Under the pieces are notes generated by a model that ran no database searches, was not told the DNA's origin, and worked only from the letters and a program-made list of their open reading frames with translations. 64,000 nt of DNA from Coprobacillus cateniformis (GTDB lineage: Bacteria; Bacillota_I; Bacilli_A; Erysipelotrichales; Coprobacillaceae), in assembly GCF_009767585.1 (NCBI RefSeq), contig NZ_WSNW01000001.1:1828090-1892089 (forward strand), given 5' to 3'. Every line of letters starts with the position of its first letter. Positions within the stretch are counted from its first letter, which is position 1. This document shows, one piece after another, positions 1 through 8,751 of the stretch. Position numbers and translations under genes: made by a program.

Positions 1-278
1 CAGGGATTCTCAGTATGTTATTGCTTATGATTGCTGGTGTCAGTAATGTAGATATTGAAGCAAACTACCAATTAACATATACTTATTTAAAAGAAAAACC
101 AGGGTTATTAGATATGATGCCTTCTGATATGGATTTATCATGTATGTATTCAAAACCAGAAACAATACGTAAAGCTATTGATTATATATTAGATCATTAT
201 CAAGATATAGAAACATATTTGATGAATTGTGGACTATCTAGTCAATATATTAATAAATTAAAAAATAAGTTATTATAA
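1..278 (+). CDS. Tyrosine-protein phosphatase, C-terminal part (cut by window edge)
   Basis: The reading frame is open from the first base and ends at a TAA at 276-278. The visible residues begin GILSMLLLMIAGVS, which matches the stretch right after the catalytic CxxGKDRTG loop of the Y_phosphatase3 family (bacterial tyrosine/serine phosphatases). An amphipathic helix follows, ending in a helix-rich tail (DYILDHYQDIETYL). The catalytic loop itself lies off the left edge, so activity cannot be judged. The ATG at 15 is internal and not a start. A hairpin terminator at 361-392 closes the unit. Confidence 0.7.
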   Translation, partial: GILSMLLLMIAGVSNVDIEANYQLTYTYLKEKPGLLDMMPSDMDLSCMYSKPETIRKAIDYILDHYQDIETYLMNCGLSSQYINKLKNKLL

Positions 279-360
279 TCTTTTAAAGAATAAAATTTAT
301 GAAGAGTGTTAGAGAACAATAAACAAAGTGAATAATTAAATTATCATTTATGACATTGGT

Positions 361-392
361 AAAAAGCCAAGAGGAGCTCTTGGTTTTATTTT
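361..392 (+). terminator. Rho-independent terminator
   Basis: Stem CCAAGAG (367-373) and CTCTTGG (377-383) with a GAG loop, followed by TTTTATTTT. It ends transcription of the phosphatase gene. Confidence 0.8.
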
Positions 393-490
393 CTTATAAC
401 AAATTGATTTGAAATGTTTTATACATGCTTAAAATCTACGGTTAGTAATCTTTTAGAGCATGTTTAAGATTATTCTTAAATTAGAATAAG

Positions 491-519
491 TTGACATTGT
501 TTGTTTTGGAGAATAGTAT
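491..519 (+). promoter_or_regulatory. Sigma-A promoter of the histidinol phosphatase gene
   Basis: TTGACA at 491-496, 17-bp spacer, TAGTAT at 514-519, about 45 bp before the ATG. The rest of the gap 279-565 shows only the terminator and AT-rich sequence. Confidence 0.6.
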
Positions 520-565
520 AAATATATAATGAAAATATCATTTGAAAAAGAAAGGTGGTCATATT

Positions 566-1381
566 ATGGGAAGACAGAGATTTAATATACATACTCATAC
601 TGCAAGATGTGGTCATGCCGATGGTACAGATGTTCAATATGTTAATAGTGCTATTGAGGCAGGATTTCAGATACTAGGATTTAGTGAACATATTCCTTTT
701 GAAGAAATTAGAATTAAAGGAGCACGTATGTTTATGGAACAAAAAGATGAGTATTTGTTGAGTATAAGAAAACTTCAACAACAATTTAAGGGCAAGATTG
801 AAATAAAAGTTGGATTTGAAGTAGAATATTTAGAAGATCATCTAGACTATTTAAAACAAGTCAAAGAAGAATGTGATTATTTAATTCTTGGACAACATCT
901 TAAATATGTACATTCCCAAAATGAATTTTATGATTATGACTGTTATTGTTCAGATGAGGACTTATTCATATATGTTGAACAGATTGAGGCTGCATTACAA
1001 CATGACTTGGTTACATATGTTGCTCATCCAGATTATTTTATGCAAGGTCGTAGAATTTTTTCAAAAGCGTGTAAAGAAGTAGCACATCGTATTGCTAAAG
1101 CAAGTCTTGAATACGATATCCCTTTAGAGATTAATTTAAATGGATTTCGTTATGGAAAAAAAACATATGAATTTGATGAGAAACCAGATGTTTATGAGGA
1201 ACGTTATCCCTATCCATTTAGAGAATTTTGGGAAATTATTTCTTCATATGGCTGTAAGGTTCTATATGGTTATGATGCGCATTCTCCTATTGCTTTTCTT
1301 GAGAGAAACAGAGAAATGTTAGCTAATGACATATTAAAAGATATTCCTCTACATTTTATTGATTCAGTTTTAATAAAATAA
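566..1381 (+). CDS. hisJ: Histidinol-phosphatase, PHP family (HisJ/HisK type)
   Basis: 271-residue cytoplasmic PHP-domain metallophosphatase, expected to dephosphorylate L-histidinol phosphate in histidine synthesis. The N-terminus NIHTHTARCGHADG carries the HxH metal motif of PHP enzymes; later metal ligands appear in GFSEHIPF, GFEVEY, LGQHL, VAHPD and the C-terminal GYDAHSP. Length is normal for the family (260-280 residues). I chose ATG 566 over the in-frame TTG at 542 because AAAGGTGG sits 7-8 bases before 566. No other histidine genes are nearby, so a different phosphomonoester substrate is possible. The gene is single and convergent with the next one. Confidence 0.85.
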   Translation: MGRQRFNIHTHTARCGHADGTDVQYVNSAIEAGFQILGFSEHIPFEEIRIKGARMFMEQKDEYLLSIRKLQQQFKGKIEIKVGFEVEYLEDHLDYLKQVKEECDYLILGQHLKYVHSQNEFYDYDCYCSDEDLFIYVEQIEAALQHDLVTYVAHPDYFMQGRRIFSKACKEVAHRIAKASLEYDIPLEINLNGFRYGKKTYEFDEKPDVYEERYPYPFREFWEIISSYGCKVLYGYDAHSPIAFLERNREMLANDILKDIPLHFIDSVLIK

Positions 1382-1427
1382 AAAAGGAGTCATAAACTCC
1401 TTCAAATCATATAATATTGATATATAA

Positions 1428-1456
1428 GGAGCGTTCTTTTAAAAGGACGCTTTTTC
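1428..1456. terminator. Terminator between convergent genes
   Basis: AGCGTTCTTTT pairs with AAAAGGACGCT (1430-1451) and is followed by TTTTT on the plus strand. It serves the phosphatase gene and lies at the end of the convergent SdpI gene. A second hairpin, AAGGAGT/ACTCCTT, lies just upstream (1384-1402). Confidence 0.65.
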
Positions 1457-1796
1457 ATTTAAAATGTCTTGATAATAAAAACTCTATCCAGATAAAAGGA
1501 ACACATAAGAAGACAACTTGGATACTAAGTATTGTGATAATTAAACTACCATGATCCAAAGCAATACGCGGTAATAAAAATAAAGTCACACCTACCAAAA
1601 CAATTCCAACAATAAACCAGCTTTTTCCCATACATGCCTGAGCATAATCCCAAGTTTCTTCATTCATCATACTGCGTTTTGTGCGATAACCATAAGATGT
1701 ATTTCTACCTTTTGGTGGTGCAAACCACATAAGAATACCAAAAACAATCATAATAATGGGAATAAATAATGATAATACAGTTATAAATAGTGGCAT
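1455..1796 (-). CDS. SdpI-family membrane protein
   Basis: 113 residues with three or four hydrophobic segments (about 3-25, 60-77, 84-107). The stretch GYRTKRSMMNEETWDYAQ between segments one and two is the conserved signature of the SdpI/YhfL family; B. subtilis SdpI is the immunity and signalling protein for the SdpC toxin. Here no SdpC-like toxin or SdpR repressor gene lies nearby, so the immunity role is not supported and only the family call is firm. The start ATG at 1796 is preceded by AAGAAGGA at a spacing of about 7. Transcribed alone toward the histidinol phosphatase gene. Confidence 0.75.
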   Translation of the reverse strand: MPLFITVLSLFIPIIMIVFGILMWFAPPKGRNTSYGYRTKRSMMNEETWDYAQACMGKSWFIVGIVLVGVTLFLLPRIALDHGSLIITILSIQVVFLCVPFIWIEFLLSRHFK

Positions 1797-1922
1797 ATGA
1801 ATTCCTTCTTTCTAAATATATTATACTCCTATTCTATTTAAAAAAGTCAAAAATGATAAATAATATATTTTATGTATGTTTTTATTCAAATTAACAATAA
1901 TAAGTGAGAAAATAGTAGCTCT

Positions 1923-1964
1923 TTTACATAAACTTAACAAATTTTATACAAAACTTTGCTATTT
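1923..1964 (+). promoter_or_regulatory. Pho box and promoter of pstS
   Basis: Three PhoP-type hexamers at an exact 11-bp period: TTTACA (1923-1928), TTAACA (1934-1939) and TATACA (1945-1950). The B. subtilis PhoP consensus is TT(A/T/C)ACA repeated with 5-bp spacers. A -10-like GCTATT follows at 1959-1964. The linked phoP gene is the obvious source of the activator. The remaining gap 1797-2036 shows nothing else. Confidence 0.8.
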
Positions 1965-2036
1965 AAGAAAAATAAAAAGAGATAAACTGTAATTGTCTTG
2001 AAGGACAGATGTTATATGAAAGAAGGATATAAAAAA

Positions 2037-2891
2037 ATGAAAAAATTAGGAGCTTTATTATTGGCATGCGTATTAAGTTTTAGCTTAGTTGGGTGTGGCG
2101 GAGATGATAAAACACCAACAAGTAATGGAGATACTACAAATGTAAGTGGTAAAATTACATTAGATGGTTCAACTTCAATGGAGAAATTGGTTAAAGGTCT
2201 TGCAGAAGCAATTAAAGAAGATTATCCAAATTTAACATTAGAACCACAATTTACTGGTTCAGGTACTGGTATCAAATCTGTAATTGCTGGAACAGCAAAT
2301 ATTGGAAATTCATCTAGAGCATTAAAAGATGAAGAAAAAGCTGAAGGATTAGTAGAAAACATTGTTGCCTTAGATGGTATTGCAGTTATTGTTGATAAAA
2401 ACAATAGTATCAAAAATTTAACAAAACAACAATTAGCTGATATCTATACTGGAAAAGTAAAAAATTGGAAAGAAGTCGGTGGGGCTGATCAAAATATCGT
2501 TGTGGTAGGACGTGAAGAAGGTTCAGGAACAAGAGACGGTTTTGAAGATATCTTAGGAATTAAAGAAAAATGTAAATATGCAAATACTTTAAATGAAACT
2601 GGAGCAGTCGTTGCTAAAGTAGAAGGAACACCTGGAGCTATTGGTTATGCATCTTTAGATGTTGCAGAAGATAGTAAGGATAAAGTGAATATTCTTTCTT
2701 TAGATAATATAGTGCCTAGTGAATCAACAATTTTAGATGGTACTTATACTTTACAAAGACCATTTGTTATGGCAACAAAGGGTGAAATCAATAAGCAATC
2801 AGAACAAGTTCAAGCAGTCTTCAAATTTATTGAAAGTGCAAAAGGACAAGAAGTGATTAAATCAGTTGGTTTGGTTGTACCAAATAAATAA
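2037..2891 (+). CDS. pstS: Phosphate ABC transporter, phosphate-binding lipoprotein PstS
   Basis: 284-residue lipoprotein that captures orthophosphate outside the membrane and delivers it to PstCA. It has a signal peptide with lipobox (LVGC, Cys about residue 19) and the PstS phosphate-binding blocks ITLDGSTSM, GSGTGI and GREEGSGTRDGF, followed by TPGAIGYASL. ATG 2037 was chosen over TTG 1998 and ATG 2016 because GAAGGA lies 9 bases upstream and the signal peptide starts there (MKKLGALLLA). First gene of the pst-pho operon, driven by a Pho-box promoter; a hairpin after the gene plus a second Pho box separates it partly from pstC, which would give excess binding protein. Confidence 0.97.
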   Translation: MKKLGALLLACVLSFSLVGCGGDDKTPTSNGDTTNVSGKITLDGSTSMEKLVKGLAEAIKEDYPNLTLEPQFTGSGTGIKSVIAGTANIGNSSRALKDEEKAEGLVENIVALDGIAVIVDKNNSIKNLTKQQLADIYTGKVKNWKEVGGADQNIVVVGREEGSGTRDGFEDILGIKEKCKYANTLNETGAVVAKVEGTPGAIGYASLDVAEDSKDKVNILSLDNIVPSESTILDGTYTLQRPFVMATKGEINKQSEQVQAVFKFIESAKGQEVIKSVGLVVPNK

Positions 2892-2904
2892 TAAGGACTA
2901 AAAA

Positions 2905-2935
2905 GTGTCTCTAGAGAATAGAGATTCTTTTTATT
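2905..2935 (+). terminator. Leaky terminator/attenuator after pstS
   Basis: Stem TCTCTA (2908-2913)/TAGAGA (2919-2924), loop GAGAA, then TTCTTTTTATT. The short stem suggests partial termination, allowing more pstS than pstCAB transcript. Confidence 0.55.
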
Positions 2936-2972
2936 AATTCAAAGTTAACATTTGTCTCATTAAATTTACTTT

Positions 2973-3014
2973 TTAACACAATCTTAACAAACTTTATACA
3001 AAACATTGATATTT
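2973..3014 (+). promoter_or_regulatory. Second Pho box and promoter, before pstC
   Basis: TTAACA (2973-2978), TTAACA (2984-2989) and TATACA (2995-3000), again an 11-bp period, then GATATT at 3008-3013. From the middle repeat onward it is almost base-for-base the pstS promoter. Confidence 0.8.
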
Positions 3015-3079
3015 CATTCATAAGAAAAGATATAAACTGAAAATGATTTTTAGAGATGAAATATAAAAAGGAGTTTAGT

Positions 3080-4015
3080 ATGGAAAAAGGAATAGTATCT
3101 ATTTTAAGTAATAGAAAAACAAAATCAGCAGTTGAAAAAATAGCAGCATATATTTTTACTGCATGTGCAATTGTTTCTATTGTTGCTGTTATTTCTATTA
3201 CAGGCTATATGATCATATCAGGAACACCAGCAATATTTAAAGTAGGACTTACAGATATTTTATTTAGTAATGTTTGGGAGCCAACTGCTTCAACACCTCA
3301 ATTTGGTATTCTTAACATTATTTTAACATCCATTGTTGGAGTCTTTTTAGCTATCTGTATAGGAGTCCCAATAGGGATATTAACAGCTGTTAATCTATCT
3401 GAAATCGCAAATCCTAGAACAAGAAAAATTATTAAATCAGCAGTGGAATTATTAGCTGGAATACCATCAGTTGTATATGGGTTATTAGGAATTTTGATTA
3501 TTACACCTATCATGTATCAATTAGAGTTATTTATATTTGCTTCTTCAACAACACATCAGTTTACAGGTGGGTCAAATTTAATATCTGCGATATTGGTTCT
3601 AGCTATAATGATTTTACCAACCCTTATTAATATTACAGAAACATCATTAAAAAGTGTTCCAGATGATTATCGTAAAAGTTCACTAGCATTAGGTGCAAGC
3701 CAAATGCAGACGATTTTTAAAGTTGTCTTACCAGCAGCAAAGAATGGAATCATGTCAGCAGTTGTCTTAGGTGTAGGACGTGCTATTGGAGAAGCTATGG
3801 CTATTTTACTTGTAGCTGGAAACTCTGTTAATGTTCCTTTACCATTTCATTCAGTTCGTTTTTTAACAACTGGAATTGTTTCTGAGATGGGGTATGCATC
3901 TGGATTACACAGAGAGGTCTTATTTACGATTGGACTTGTTTTGTTTATCTTTATTATTGTTATTAACCTTGTCTTAACATTTGTACTCAAGGGAGGAAAT
4001 CAAGATGGAGAATAG
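3080..4015 (+). CDS. pstC: Phosphate ABC transporter permease PstC
   Basis: 311-residue inner-membrane permease with about six transmembrane helices; with PstA it forms the phosphate channel. The EAA-type loop reads SSLALGASQMQTIFKVVLPAAKNGI followed by GVGRAIGEAMA, typical of PstC. I start at ATG 3080 (MEKGIVSILS), six bases after AAAAGGAG, and not at ATG 3056, which overlaps that binding site. The end overlaps pstA by 11 bases, so translation is probably coupled. It has its own Pho-box promoter. Confidence 0.95.
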   Translation: MEKGIVSILSNRKTKSAVEKIAAYIFTACAIVSIVAVISITGYMIISGTPAIFKVGLTDILFSNVWEPTASTPQFGILNIILTSIVGVFLAICIGVPIGILTAVNLSEIANPRTRKIIKSAVELLAGIPSVVYGLLGILIITPIMYQLELFIFASSTTHQFTGGSNLISAILVLAIMILPTLINITETSLKSVPDDYRKSSLALGASQMQTIFKVVLPAAKNGIMSAVVLGVGRAIGEAMAILLVAGNSVNVPLPFHSVRFLTTGIVSEMGYASGLHREVLFTIGLVLFIFIIVINLVLTFVLKGGNQDGE

Positions 4016-4868
4016 TATTTATAATAAAAAAAGTCGTTTTAGTGATAATTTATTAAACTTCTTTATTCAATTTTCTACTCTTATTTCAATAGTGCTACTG
4101 GTTGTTATTATTGGATATATATGTTATCGAGGAATTCCTCATTTTTCATTTGATTACTTAATCAATACAACAAGTATTTTAAAGAAAACGGTAGGAATTT
4201 TACCTAATATTATAAACACATTATATATGATTGTTGTCACTTTATTAATTGCAGGACCTATCAGCATTGGTGGAGCAATTTATTTAAATGAGTATGCAAC
4301 AAATAAAAAACTTGTTCATATTATTTCATTTACGACAGAAGTTCTTGCAGGAATTCCATCAATTATTTATGGATTATTTGGAATGTTATTCTTTGGTGGT
4401 GTTTTGAATTTAAGTTATTCAATTTTAACAGGAGCTTTCACTTTAGCCATTATGATTCTACCAATTGTTTCTCGTAATACACAGATTGCTTTACAGGCTG
4501 TTCCAAAAAGTTATCGTGAAGCTGCACTAGGAATAGGAGCAACAAAATGGTATATGATTCGTACAGTATTGTTGCCGAGTGCTATACCAGGAATCTTAAC
4601 CGGAATTATTTTAGCAATGGGAAGAATTGTTGCAGAATCAGCAGCACTATTATTCACTGCTGGAAGTCTAAGTATATTACCTACAAATGTATTTTCACAC
4701 TTATTCTCCAGTGGAGCAACTTTAACAATTCAATTATATTTAGAGATGGCTAAAGCAAATTATGAATCAGCATTTGTTATTGCATTAATTTTAGTTGTTA
4801 TTGTTTTGTTATTAAATTTCACTGCAAAGTGGATTTCTAAAAAATTTGATGTAAATAAGGTGGATTAG
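4005..4868 (+). CDS. pstA: Phosphate ABC transporter permease PstA
   Basis: 287-residue partner permease with about six membrane helices. The conserved cytoplasmic loop is REAALGIGATKWYMIRTVLLPSAIPGI followed by AMGRIVAESAALLFTAG, diagnostic of PstA. Start ATG 4005 follows GGGAGG by about 8 bases and lies inside the end of pstC; the longer frame from 3981 lacks such a site. The gene ends three bases before pstB, so pstC-pstA-pstB are translated as a tight block. Confidence 0.95.
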   Translation: MENSIYNKKSRFSDNLLNFFIQFSTLISIVLLVVIIGYICYRGIPHFSFDYLINTTSILKKTVGILPNIINTLYMIVVTLLIAGPISIGGAIYLNEYATNKKLVHIISFTTEVLAGIPSIIYGLFGMLFFGGVLNLSYSILTGAFTLAIMILPIVSRNTQIALQAVPKSYREAALGIGATKWYMIRTVLLPSAIPGILTGIILAMGRIVAESAALLFTAGSLSILPTNVFSHLFSSGATLTIQLYLEMAKANYESAFVIALILVVIVLLLNFTAKWISKKFDVNKVD

Positions 4869-4871
4869 AGT

Positions 4872-5627
4872 ATGAATAAAAAAATTGAAGCTAAAAAATT
4901 AAATCTCTTTTATGGGGATAAACATGCTTTAAAAGATGTTGATTTGGCAATTGAAGAAAATAAAATTACTGCCTTTATTGGTCCTTCTGGATGTGGAAAG
5001 TCAACATTTTTAAAGACATTGAACAGAATGAATGATTATGTCAATAACGTTAAAATTACAGGTGAAGTTGTTTTAGATAATGAAGATATTTACGACCCAC
5101 GTGTTGATACAACAGTTTTAAGAAAAAAAGTTGGAATGGTTTTTCAACAGCCAAATCCATTTCCAATGAGTATTTATGATAATGTTGCATATGGACCAAG
5201 AATTCATGGTATTAAAAATAAGAAGCAACTTGATGAGATTGTTGAAAAGAGTTTAAAAGCAGCTGCATTATATGATGAAGTGGCAGATCGACTCCACTCA
5301 TCAGCATTAGGTTTATCAGGAGGTCAACAGCAACGTTTATGTATAGCAAGATGTTTAGCAGTTGAGCCAGAAGTTATTTTGTTAGATGAACCAACAAGTG
5401 CACTTGATCCTATCTCTACATTAAAGATTGAAGAACTTCTAATGGATCTAAAAAATAAATATACAATTGCAATTGTTACTCACAATATGCAGCAGGCATC
5501 ACGTATTGCTGACTATACTGCTTTTTTCTTAGTTGGTGAGATGGTTGAATATGGAAAAACAAAAGATATATTTTCATTACCACAAGATAAACGTACTGAA
5601 GATTATATCACAGGACGTTTTGGTTAA
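4872..5627 (+). CDS. pstB: Phosphate ABC transporter ATP-binding protein PstB
   Basis: 251-residue ATPase that powers PstCA. Walker A GPSGCGKST lies around residues 37-45, the ABC signature LSGGQQQR near 147-153, and Walker B ILLDEPTSALDP near 169-180; the switch histidine follows in VTHNMQQA. Length matches the family (about 250). The N-terminal NLFYGDKHAL and the FQQPNPFPMSIYDNVAYGPR block are PstB hallmarks. Only three bases separate it from pstA, with phoU 45 bases downstream. Confidence 0.97.
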   Translation: MNKKIEAKKLNLFYGDKHALKDVDLAIEENKITAFIGPSGCGKSTFLKTLNRMNDYVNNVKITGEVVLDNEDIYDPRVDTTVLRKKVGMVFQQPNPFPMSIYDNVAYGPRIHGIKNKKQLDEIVEKSLKAAALYDEVADRLHSSALGLSGGQQQRLCIARCLAVEPEVILLDEPTSALDPISTLKIEELLMDLKNKYTIAIVTHNMQQASRIADYTAFFLVGEMVEYGKTKDIFSLPQDKRTEDYITGRFG

Positions 5628-5672
5628 TATTGTGTTTTAAGCAAAAAACAAATATAATGGAGGTATAGAAAG

Positions 5673-6332
5673 ATGATGAGAACTTTATTTGATGCAGAAT
5701 TAAATAAATTAAATGTAGATTTAACAAAAATGGGACATTTAGTAGAGGTGTCTATTGAGAATATGATTGATGCTTTTAAGCATCAAGATAAAACATTAGC
5801 AAAAGAGATTATGGATAATGATAGATTGATTAACGATATGGAAAGAGCAATTGAATCTAGATCATTTAATTTAATTTTAAGGCAGCAACCCATTGCAAGT
5901 GATTTAAGAAATGTGACATCAGCATTAAAGATTGTTACAGACTTAGAAAGAATTGGAGATCAGGCTGCAGATATTGCTGAAATTATTTTGAATTTTGAAG
6001 GAGAACATGCTTATCGTACTGTTGAGCATATTCCAACAATGGCTAAAAAAGCAAAAATGATGGTTCATGAAGCTATTGATGCTTTCATTAAAAAAGATCT
6101 CTCTACAGCACAAATGGTTATCAAAATGGATGATGAAATTGATTCTTTATTTCAGGAAGTAAAACAAGAAGTTACTGAAATATTAAAAGAAAATAGTGAA
6201 AGAATTGATTATTGTATAGATTTTCTGATGATTGCTAAGTATTTAGAAAGAGTTGGTGATCATGCAGTGAATATATGCGAATGGTTAGAATTTAACCAGA
6301 CAGGAACAATGAACGACCACAGACTTATCTAA
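5673..6332 (+). CDS. phoU: Phosphate signalling complex protein PhoU
   Basis: 219-residue all-helical cytoplasmic protein made of two PhoU repeats. Both metal-binding ExxxD segments are visible: DLERIGDQAADIAE around residues 90-103 and YLERVGDHAVNICEW around 190-204. In other bacteria PhoU links PstSCAB transport state to the phosphate sensor kinase and holds signalling off when phosphate is plentiful. The start (MMRTLFDAEL) is preceded by AATGGAGG. It sits between pstB and the response regulator, 12 bases before the latter, as expected for a single regulatory operon. Confidence 0.95.
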   Translation: MMRTLFDAELNKLNVDLTKMGHLVEVSIENMIDAFKHQDKTLAKEIMDNDRLINDMERAIESRSFNLILRQQPIASDLRNVTSALKIVTDLERIGDQAADIAEIILNFEGEHAYRTVEHIPTMAKKAKMMVHEAIDAFIKKDLSTAQMVIKMDDEIDSLFQEVKQEVTEILKENSERIDYCIDFLMIAKYLERVGDHAVNICEWLEFNQTGTMNDHRLI

Positions 6333-6344
6333 GGGGGATAAAAA

Positions 6345-7031
6345 ATGAACGCACGTATTTATGTTATTGAAGACGATGAAAACATTCAGGAAATTGTCAA
6401 ATTATCATTAGAATCTAATGGATATCAAGTCACATTATTTGATAATGCAATTGATGCAATTATAGCTATTCATGAAGATGCACCAGATCTTGCAATCTTT
6501 GATGTTATGTTACCACAAATGGATGGTATTACAGCTGTCAAAAAGATTAGAGAAACAAATACACAAATGCCTATTCTTATTTTAAGTGCTAAAGATAGTG
6601 AAATAGATAAAATTCATGGATTAGATAGTGGTAGTGATGATTATATGACAAAACCATTTGGTGTCCTTGAATTATGTGCACGTGTTCGTACATTACTACG
6701 TAGAGTTCAGCCAAAATCCAAATCGATTCAAACGCCAACTTTATCAATTGATAAATCTACACATATTGTTCAGCAGAATAACCAAGGTATTGATTTAACA
6801 CATAAAGAATATCAATTATTACTTTATTTAATTGAAAATAAAGAACGTGTTGTGGAACGAGATGAACTATTGAATAATATTTGGGGTTATGATTTTATAG
6901 GAGAATCAAGAGCTTTAGATGTCCATATAAGATCATTAAGAAAAAAGTTAGATGATAACGGAGAAAAATATATTAAAACAGTGCGTTCTGTAGGATATCG
7001 CTTTGTTGAAAAGGAGGATACACATGACTAA
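6345..7031 (+). CDS. phoP: Phosphate-type response regulator (PhoP/PhoB, OmpR family)
   Basis: 228-residue regulator with an N-terminal receiver (acidic pair EDDE near residue 9, phospho-acceptor Asp near 52 in IFDVMLP, Lys in MTKPFG near 104) and a C-terminal OmpR-type winged helix (LTHKEYQLLLYL ... VERDELLNNIWGYDF ... VDVHIRSLRKKLD-like, ending TVRSVGYRF). Its position between phoU and a PhoR-type kinase, together with Pho boxes upstream of pstS and pstC, supports assignment as the phosphate regulator. Start ATG 6345 follows AAGGGGGA. The stop overlaps the kinase start by eight bases, indicating coupled translation. Confidence 0.9.
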   Translation: MNARIYVIEDDENIQEIVKLSLESNGYQVTLFDNAIDAIIAIHEDAPDLAIFDVMLPQMDGITAVKKIRETNTQMPILILSAKDSEIDKIHGLDSGSDDYMTKPFGVLELCARVRTLLRRVQPKSKSIQTPTLSIDKSTHIVQQNNQGIDLTHKEYQLLLYLIENKERVVERDELLNNIWGYDFIGESRALDVHIRSLRKKLDDNGEKYIKTVRSVGYRFVEKEDTHD

Positions 7032-8712
7032 GTCTATCCTCCGTTATTTTATCATCATTTTAATTGCGACTCTCCTTAGCAGTTGTTTTATCTCTGCTAC
7101 GTTAATTTCTAATAGTCTTTTGAGTACAACAAAACAGGATATGTTGTATTCTTTAAAGTTAATTGATTATGCAATTGATTATCAACAGCCATTAGAACAA
7201 CAAATTGAAAAATTAAATCCATTAGCTTATTCTGATCAAACACGAATTAGTGTTATTGATAAAAGAGGGCATGTTGTTGCAGATACGGTATCTCAATCTG
7301 TATCTGAAAACCATTTGGATCGACAAGAAATTCAAGAGGCACTTCATAATACTGTTGGTTATGCAAGAAGGCGATCTGAAACAACAAATGAGAATATGTT
7401 ATATGTTGCTTATTACCATCAGGATTATATATTGCGATTATCTATTCCATATAATGGATTATTAGATCATATTCCATCTTTAATTCCAGCATTATCTATA
7501 AGTGCTGTTGTTTCTTTTGTGATTGCATATATTCTATCTAGAAAACTTGCTTTTACAATATCTAAACCAATTATTGATATTAGTGATAGTTTAGATCAAA
7601 TGACAGAAGATTTTCGATTTGAATTAAAACAATATGATTATCAGGAATTTAATGTTATTGTTAATACAATAGGAAACTTATCACATCGTTTACGTAAATC
7701 AATGCGTGAAGTAAAATTAGAACGTATAAAAATGGATGAAATTTTAAAACAAATGAATGAAGGCTTTGTTTTATTAGATGAAAATTATAAAATATTAAGT
7801 ATTAATGCAAAAGCAACATCAATCTTAGGAAATATGAAGACTTATGATCAGTTTATGGATTACTTATATTATCCTGAAATTATTAATGCTTTAGAAAATA
7901 ACATTCCTAAGCAAGAAATAGAAATTAAAATTAATCATAATATCTATGCATGTTATATTTCAAGAATTGATTTAGGAACAACTTTATTATTTGTTGATAT
8001 TACAGTTGCTAAAAAGGCAGAAAAAATGCGCAGTGAATTTTTCTCTAATGTATCACATGAATTAAAGACACCAATGACATCTATTCGTGGTTATAGTGAT
8101 TTATTGGTTCAAGGTTTGGTTCATGATGAAACACAAAAACATATGATGTTAGAAAAGATTCAAGAAGAGGTCAATAGTATGTCAACTCTAATAAATGATA
8201 TCTTAATGCTATCTAGGATAGAAAATATGGATATTGAAGTAGAAATGATGCCTATGAAAATGAAAGGTCTTGTTGATGAAGTTCTAGAAAGTTATCAAGT
8301 AGAGTTATCTAAACATGATATTACAATGCATACTGATTTTACAGATCTTACGTATATTGGAAATCATCAACAAATATATACTTTACTTAATAATCTTATA
8401 GGAAATGCTATTAAGTATAATATTGATCATGGTCATGTTTTTGTCAATGTTGAAGATCAAGGTCAAGCAATGAAAGTGACTGTGAAAGATACTGGTATTG
8501 GAATCCCTTTAGCTGATCAATCTCGTATATTTGAAAGATTTTATCGTGTTGATAAAGGAAGAAGTAAACAAAGAGGTGGAACTGGATTAGGATTAGCAAT
8601 TGTGAAACATATTGTTTCTCATTATAAAGGCGTTATTCATTTAACTAGTGAATTAGGGCAAGGAACAACAATAGAAATAATTTTACCACAACAAAGTATT
8701 AAGGAAGTTTAG
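7024..8712 (+). CDS. phoR: Phosphate sensor histidine kinase (PhoR type)
   Basis: 562-residue membrane kinase. Two transmembrane segments (about residues 8-30 and 155-175) flank an extracytoplasmic sensor region; a HAMP-like linker and a PAS domain (about 235-330) follow. The HisKA block FSNVSHELKTPMTSIRGYSD has its phospho-accepting His at 345, and the ATPase domain shows the N box (NNLIGNAIKYN), G1 (DTGIGI), F box (FERFYRVD) and G2 (GGTGLGLAI). Start ATG 7024 is supported by GGAGG six bases upstream and overlaps the response regulator stop. A terminator begins within the last codons. Confidence 0.9.
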   Translation: MTKSILRYFIIILIATLLSSCFISATLISNSLLSTTKQDMLYSLKLIDYAIDYQQPLEQQIEKLNPLAYSDQTRISVIDKRGHVVADTVSQSVSENHLDRQEIQEALHNTVGYARRRSETTNENMLYVAYYHQDYILRLSIPYNGLLDHIPSLIPALSISAVVSFVIAYILSRKLAFTISKPIIDISDSLDQMTEDFRFELKQYDYQEFNVIVNTIGNLSHRLRKSMREVKLERIKMDEILKQMNEGFVLLDENYKILSINAKATSILGNMKTYDQFMDYLYYPEIINALENNIPKQEIEIKINHNIYACYISRIDLGTTLLFVDITVAKKAEKMRSEFFSNVSHELKTPMTSIRGYSDLLVQGLVHDETQKHMMLEKIQEEVNSMSTLINDILMLSRIENMDIEVEMMPMKMKGLVDEVLESYQVELSKHDITMHTDFTDLTYIGNHQQIYTLLNNLIGNAIKYNIDHGHVFVNVEDQGQAMKVTVKDTGIGIPLADQSRIFERFYRVDKGRSKQRGGTGLGLAIVKHIVSHYKGVIHLTSELGQGTTIEIILPQQSIKEV

Positions 8713-8727
8713 AACTTCCTTTTTTTG
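8701..8727 (+). terminator. Terminator at end of pst-pho operon
   Basis: AAGGAAGTT/AACTTCCTT stem overlapping the phoR stop codon, followed by seven T. It closes the phosphate operon only about 25 bases before the next start codon. Confidence 0.8.
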
Positions 8728-8751
8728 TCGATACTTAATCTGGTGATAAAA

